Shown piece by piece: positions 4,979 through 7,223 of a stretch of 7,223 bases of DNA; the first letter of the stretch is position 1, and each line of letters opens with the position of its first letter. Both the position numbers and the translations under genes were made by a program. The notes beneath the pieces are model-generated. The model saw only the letters and a list, made by a program, of their open reading frames with translations. It had not been told where the DNA came from and searched no databases. The DNA comes from Ruminococcus flavefaciens (GTDB lineage: Bacteria > Bacillota > Clostridia > Oscillospirales > Ruminococcaceae): positions 1 to 7,223 of the forward strand of contig DEDQ01000017.1 in the NCBI GenBank assembly GCA_002350065.1. The letters run 5' to 3'.

Positions 4979-6940
4979 ACGAAACTTAAAAGATTTATTG
5001 CCGGAGCTCTTACGCTTGCAATGGCATATTCCGGAGCTGCACCGTGGTGCAGCCGGACTGCCTTCGCAGACAGCGGATATTCCTCCGGAGACGTTAATAA
5101 TGACGGGCAGATAAACGCTACCGACTGCTCGCTCATACTTGAAAGCTACAGCAGCACATCGCGCGGCTTTAATTCTCCGCTTGCCGGAGGTATGAAGCTC
5201 GCGGCAGATGTCAACAAGGACGGACGCATTGATTCTGTTGATGCGTCGCTGGTCACTGCATATTACACATCGGGCAGAAACTCCGGAATGGACGACTTTC
5301 TCGCCTCGCGCTACAGCTCCATGCAGACCGTTACATACGGCGAATACGGCGGATTTTCTTTCTCCGAGATAGAAGCCTCCGCGGTCAGACCGGAGATAAC
5401 TCTCTCAATAAACAAAGGCTCGGCGGGCGTTGTAGTAAGTCCTGAGGAGAGCGCCGGAAAGAAGCTCACCTGCACTGTGAATATCTCAGGTGCGGCAAGG
5501 AAATACTGCTCGGCAGGCATACACCTCTACTACGATGCACGTCTCGGTCTCGACAAGGACGACCTCAGAACGTTCGGTCAGTTCGGTAATGCTGCAAACG
5601 GACTGAGATGCTGGTCTGAATCCGACTATTCAGCTCCGAAAAACGGCATGAAGAGCATCTTTCTCAGCACTGCCGGAGGCGACGATTCCGGCACTGACGG
5701 CGAGCTATTCACGTTCAGCTTCAAGATACCGTCCGGCTGTGCTCCGGGTACGGTCTTCCCGTTCGATATCAAGTACGAGGACGGCGACCTCTTCGTGAAT
5801 AATGCCTGCGACCGCGAGGGCTGTCTCATGCAGGCTTATACGTTCACAAAGGGCATAAAGAACTGGTTGAATCCGCTTTATATCCCCGAAAGCGATACCG
5901 CTCGGTGTATCGCGCTCAATTACATGGACAGAGGCTATGACGGATATGCCGCTATCGCGGACAGCGGCGTAAGCATCACCACAACTATCCCGCGGGCTAC
6001 AACTGCTCCTGCCACAACGACAACATCAACGGCGAAAGCTCCTGTTGTTTTCAGCGAAGCCGACATAAAGGATTCGCAGTATTTCGACAAGGGGCTCGTT
6101 CCCGAGGATTCTCCCGTAAAGCCGGAGCTCTCGATAACCGTTGACGGAACTGAAAAGGGAAAGGTTTTCGATGCGGCTGATATCGCAGGAAAAACACTGA
6201 AATGCTCGCTCCGGGTGAGCGGTGCCGAGGGCAAGTATTCTGCTTCCGGACTGCACGTAAGATTCGACAAGCGGCTAAGTATAGTTCCCGCTTCAAACGG
6301 AGCTCCCGCCACATACGGAGACGCAGTTTCAGAGCTGAACAACAGGTGCATTGCCGATGCGGAAAACGGCTCGATGAAGGGAATATTCTTCAGCTCCTTT
6401 GCTGAGGAAAATGCCGGCAGGGACGGCACGATGTGGGAGTTTACCCTGAAAGTTCCCGAGAATGCCAGGTCCGGAGACGTCTATCCGTTCGATATCGTCT
6501 ATGTGGCGAGCGAAGACGCGGAGGATATGTTCTTCGACAGCTCATTCGGCAAAAACGGCAAGCTCATGAATGCATACACGTTTATGTACGGAATCTATAA
6601 TCAGCGGTATAACTGCAATTTCAAGCCTTCTGCGGCAGATGCTGAGGATTGCTCCGCACTTGGAAGGCTCGCGGGCTATTATGACGGCTACATTGCCATA
6701 GCAGGCGATGCGCCAGCAGTCAGCGGCGATACCAATCTGGACGGGAACGTATCCATAGCGGACGCAGTTGCTATCCTCCAGTACATCGGCAACAAGGACA
6801 AGTATCCGCTCAGCGATACAGCCAAGGCAAATGCTGATGTTTCCGGAAAGGGCGACGGTATTACTCCCAACGACGCACTCACGATACAGAAGGTCGATGC
6901 CGGACTTATAAAGGCTTCCGACCTGCCCCTGAGCGGCTAA
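4979..6940 (+). CDS. Secreted adaptor scaffoldin: dockerin - cohesin - Thr linker - cohesin - dockerin
   Basis: A 653-residue secreted cellulosome protein. Counting from ACG 4979, residues 1-30 form a signal peptide: K2, K4 and R5, then a hydrophobic core (6-21) and a cleavage site AFA|D after residue 30. The frame has no ATG, GTG or TTG between the stop at 4964-4966 and ATG 5021; starting at 5021 would delete the charged and most hydrophobic parts. Modules: dockerin (37-98), cohesin (129-330), Thr/Ala/Pro linker (331-355), cohesin (about 358-577), dockerin (583-653). Both cohesins follow the pattern I remember from R. flavefaciens ScaE. There is no LPxTG signal or C-terminal membrane helix, so it is not wall-anchored itself. 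The inferred role is an adaptor: its dockerins plug into other scaffoldins while its cohesins receive dockerin-bearing partners. It is transcribed alone between two terminators. The start codon is the main uncertainty. Confidence 0.85.
   Translation, partial: TKLKRFIAGALTLAMAYSGAAPWCSRTAFADSGYSSGDVNNDGQINATDCSLILESYSSTSRGFNSPLAGGMKLAADVNKDGRIDSVDASLVTAYYTSGRNSGMDDFLASRYSSMQTVTYGEYGGFSFSEIEASAVRPEITLSINKGSAGVVVSPEESAGKKLTCTVNISGAARKYCSAGIHLYYDARLGLDKDDLRTFGQFGNAANGLRCWSESDYSAPKNGMKSIFLSTAGGDDSGTDGELFTFSFKIPSGCAPGTVFPFDIKYEDGDLFVNNACDREGCLMQAYTFTKGIKNWLNPLYIPESDTARCIALNYMDRGYDGYAAIADSGVSITTTIPRATTAPATTTTSTAKAPVVFSEADIKDSQYFDKGLVPEDSPVKPELSITVDGTEKGKVFDAADIAGKTLKCSLRVSGAEGKYSASGLHVRFDKRLSIVPASNGAPATYGDAVSELNNRCIADAENGSMKGIFFSSFAEENAGRDGTMWEFTLKVPENARSGDVYPFDIVYVASEDAEDMFFDSSFGKNGKLMNAYTFMYGIYNQRYNCNFKPSAADAEDCSALGRLAGYYDGYIAIAGDAPAVSGDTNLDGNVSIADAVAILQYIGNKDKYPLSDTAKANADVSGKGDGITPNDALTIQKVDAGLIKASDLPLSG
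5087..5272 (+). other. N-terminal dockerin module
   Basis: Residues 37-98 of the scaffoldin hold two calcium-binding loop-helix repeats. Repeat 1 has D38, N40, D42, G43, I45, D49; repeat 2 has D77, N79, D81, G82, I84, D88. Both use the classic DxNxDG loop. The repeats are 39 residues apart, somewhat more than usual. Positions 10-11 of the loops are Ala-Thr and Ser-Val, so the module lacks the internal symmetry that allows dual binding in clostridial dockerins. A dockerin directly after a signal peptide is unusual. Confidence 0.88.
5363..5968 (+). other. Cohesin module 1 (ScaE-like)
   Basis: Residues 129-330. The beta-rich pattern matches cohesin: 'RPEITLSI', 'KKLTCTVNISG', 'IHLYYDARLGL', 'GELFTFSFKIP' followed by 'PGTVFPFDIKYEDGDLF', then CLMQAYTFTKGIK and the closing DGYAAIA (321-327). 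The 'LMQAYTFTKGI' block is nearly the same as in remembered R. flavefaciens ScaE cohesin. The module contains seven cysteines, many for an extracellular cohesin. Confidence 0.82.
5969..6043 (+). other. Thr/Ala/Pro-rich inter-cohesin linker
   Basis: Residues 331-355 are about 44% Thr with Ala and Pro, including a TTTT run (346-349). Such linkers join modules in cellulosomal scaffoldins and are often O-glycosylated. It marks the boundary between the two cohesins. Confidence 0.85.
6050..6709 (+). other. Cohesin module 2 (ScaE-like)
   Basis: Residues about 358-577. It begins after a lead with FSEADIK and shows 'KPELSITVDG', 'KTLKCSLRVSGAEGKYSASG', 'LHVRFDKRLSIV', 'GTMWEFTLKVPENARSGDVYPFDIVY', then KLMNAYTFMYGI and the closing YYDGYIAIAGD. 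It is closer to ScaE cohesin than module 1. It aligns with module 1 at a nearly constant offset of 244-248 residues, showing an old internal duplication. Confidence 0.85.
6725..6937 (+). other. C-terminal dockerin module of ruminococcal type
   Basis: Residues 583-653. Repeat 1 has a classic loop (D584, N586, D588, G589, V591, D595). Repeat 2 has an enlarged loop with D620, GDG at 625-627 and D632, typical of ruminococcal dockerins. It is followed by 'ALTIQK' and a short tail ending the protein. The loop type differs from the N-terminal dockerin, which suggests a different cohesin partner. Confidence 0.88.
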
Positions 6941-6948
6941 TAATAAGC

Positions 6949-6989
6949 AAAAAAGCCATAAAGAAGTTTTGTCTTCTTTATGGCTTTTT
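6949..6989. terminator. Bidirectional intrinsic terminator between converging genes
   Basis: A perfect 12-bp stem (GCCATAAAGAAG at 6955-6966 with CTTCTTTATGGC at 6973-6984) has a 6-nt loop TTTTGT. An A-run (6949-6954) on the left and a T-run (6985-6989) on the right make it function-ready on both strands. It can end the scaffoldin transcript and that of the minus-strand MORN gene. Confidence 0.9.
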
Positions 6990-7009
6990 CTTTCTTCTTT
7001 ATTCATTTA

Positions 7010-7041
7010 GAGGACGTGATATAGAAATACATCACGCTCTC
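7010..7041 (-). other. Imperfect hairpin in the 3' region of the MORN gene
   Basis: GAGGACGTGAT (7010-7020) pairs with ATCACGCTCTC (7031-7041) around a 10-nt loop, with one A-C mismatch and one G-U pair when read on the minus strand. It has no T-run of its own and lies between the MORN stop codon and the shared terminator. It may stabilise the transcript end or be chance. Confidence 0.4.
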
Positions 7042-7049
7042 GATTACTA

Positions 7050-7223
7050 TTATTCTTTCCTTATCGGTTCCTGACTTATGAGCTTGCCGTTTTCCCATAC
7101 CTGCTTCGACTTGATTCCGCCTCTGCCGGTAAGGATACCTTCGCCGTCCTTTTTGCCGTCCTTCCATTCGCCTTCGTATCTTGCTCCGGTAGCCCATACC
7201 TCAACGCCGTGACCGTGCTTCAC
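7050..7223 (-). CDS. MORN-repeat protein, C-terminal part only
   Basis: Reading the minus strand from the right edge gives 57 codons and a stop (TAA, complement of 7050-7052); the start lies beyond the window. Visible residues 16-29 form a MORN repeat ([14 protein letters not shown]), preceded by the end of another ([11 protein letters not shown], residues 4-14). The last residues are '[16 protein letters not shown]'. MORN repeats are beta-hairpin repeats that often contact membranes, lipids or other proteins; in bacteria the function is mostly unknown. The frame contains no ATG in the window, so it is easily missed; an ATG-started frame on the same strand (7003-7197) gives an arginine-rich sequence of no known type and is an artefact. 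The gene converges on the scaffoldin gene and shares its terminator. No functional link is evident. Confidence 0.8.
   Translation of the reverse strand: MKHGHGVEVWATGARYEGEWKDGKKDGEGILTGRGGIKSKQVWENGKLISQEPIRKE

Noticed and set aside
5991..6035. ACA/ACT-rich run as a tandem DNA repeat or CRISPR-like element
   Set aside because: It is an in-frame Thr/Ala/Pro linker with varied codons and no regular repeat unit.
6542..7006. Minus-strand frame of 154 codons opposite the C-terminal dockerin, running through the terminator
   Set aside because: It crosses the bidirectional terminator and mirrors dockerin codons; no domain visible.
7003..7197. Minus-strand arginine-rich frame of 64 codons
   Set aside because: The overlapping frame encodes a recognisable MORN repeat and continues to the window edge, so this one is out of frame.

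Overview
The window looks like chromosomal DNA of a gut or rumen Ruminococcus-type Firmicute. The main evidence is the last large gene. It encodes a secreted protein with two cohesins that resemble the ScaE cohesin of Ruminococcus flavefaciens, a Thr-rich linker, and dockerins with the ruminococcal 'GDG' loop. The Clostridia-like PlsC and radical SAM families, purine-rich Shine-Dalgarno sites and roughly 50% GC fit this. The species cannot be named from sequence reading alone.

Left part (1-4857): five co-directional genes, packed with overlaps of 4-20 nt or gaps of 2 nt and closed by a strong intrinsic terminator. They encode a PlsC-type acyltransferase (5' end outside the window), an AMP-forming acyl ligase, a radical SAM enzyme with a cobalamin-binding-like N-terminal domain, a CDP-alcohol phosphatidyltransferase, and a permuted papain-like (YaeF/YiiX, LRAT-like) thiol enzyme. 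Read together this is a membrane-lipid operon. The acyltransferase/ligase pair has the same two parts as the fused E. coli Aas protein, the CDP-alcohol enzyme would set a head group, the thiol enzyme could act on acyl esters or amides, and the radical SAM enzyme would do unusual chemistry on a lipid. The product is unknown; I infer an undescribed lipid modification or remodelling pathway.

Right part (4858-6940): a monocistronic cellulosome gene with its own promoter (TATAAT at 4942). The protein reads signal peptide - dockerin - cohesin - Thr linker - cohesin - dockerin, with no sortase signal. It looks like an adaptor scaffoldin with plugs at both ends and two sockets between. The signal peptide is only complete if translation starts at an ACG codon at 4979, perfectly placed behind a Shine-Dalgarno sequence; the first in-frame ATG (5021) would remove its charged and hydrophobic parts.

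End (6941-7223): a symmetrical, probably bidirectional terminator separates the scaffoldin gene from a converging gene on the minus strand, of which only the C-terminal part with MORN repeats is inside the window.
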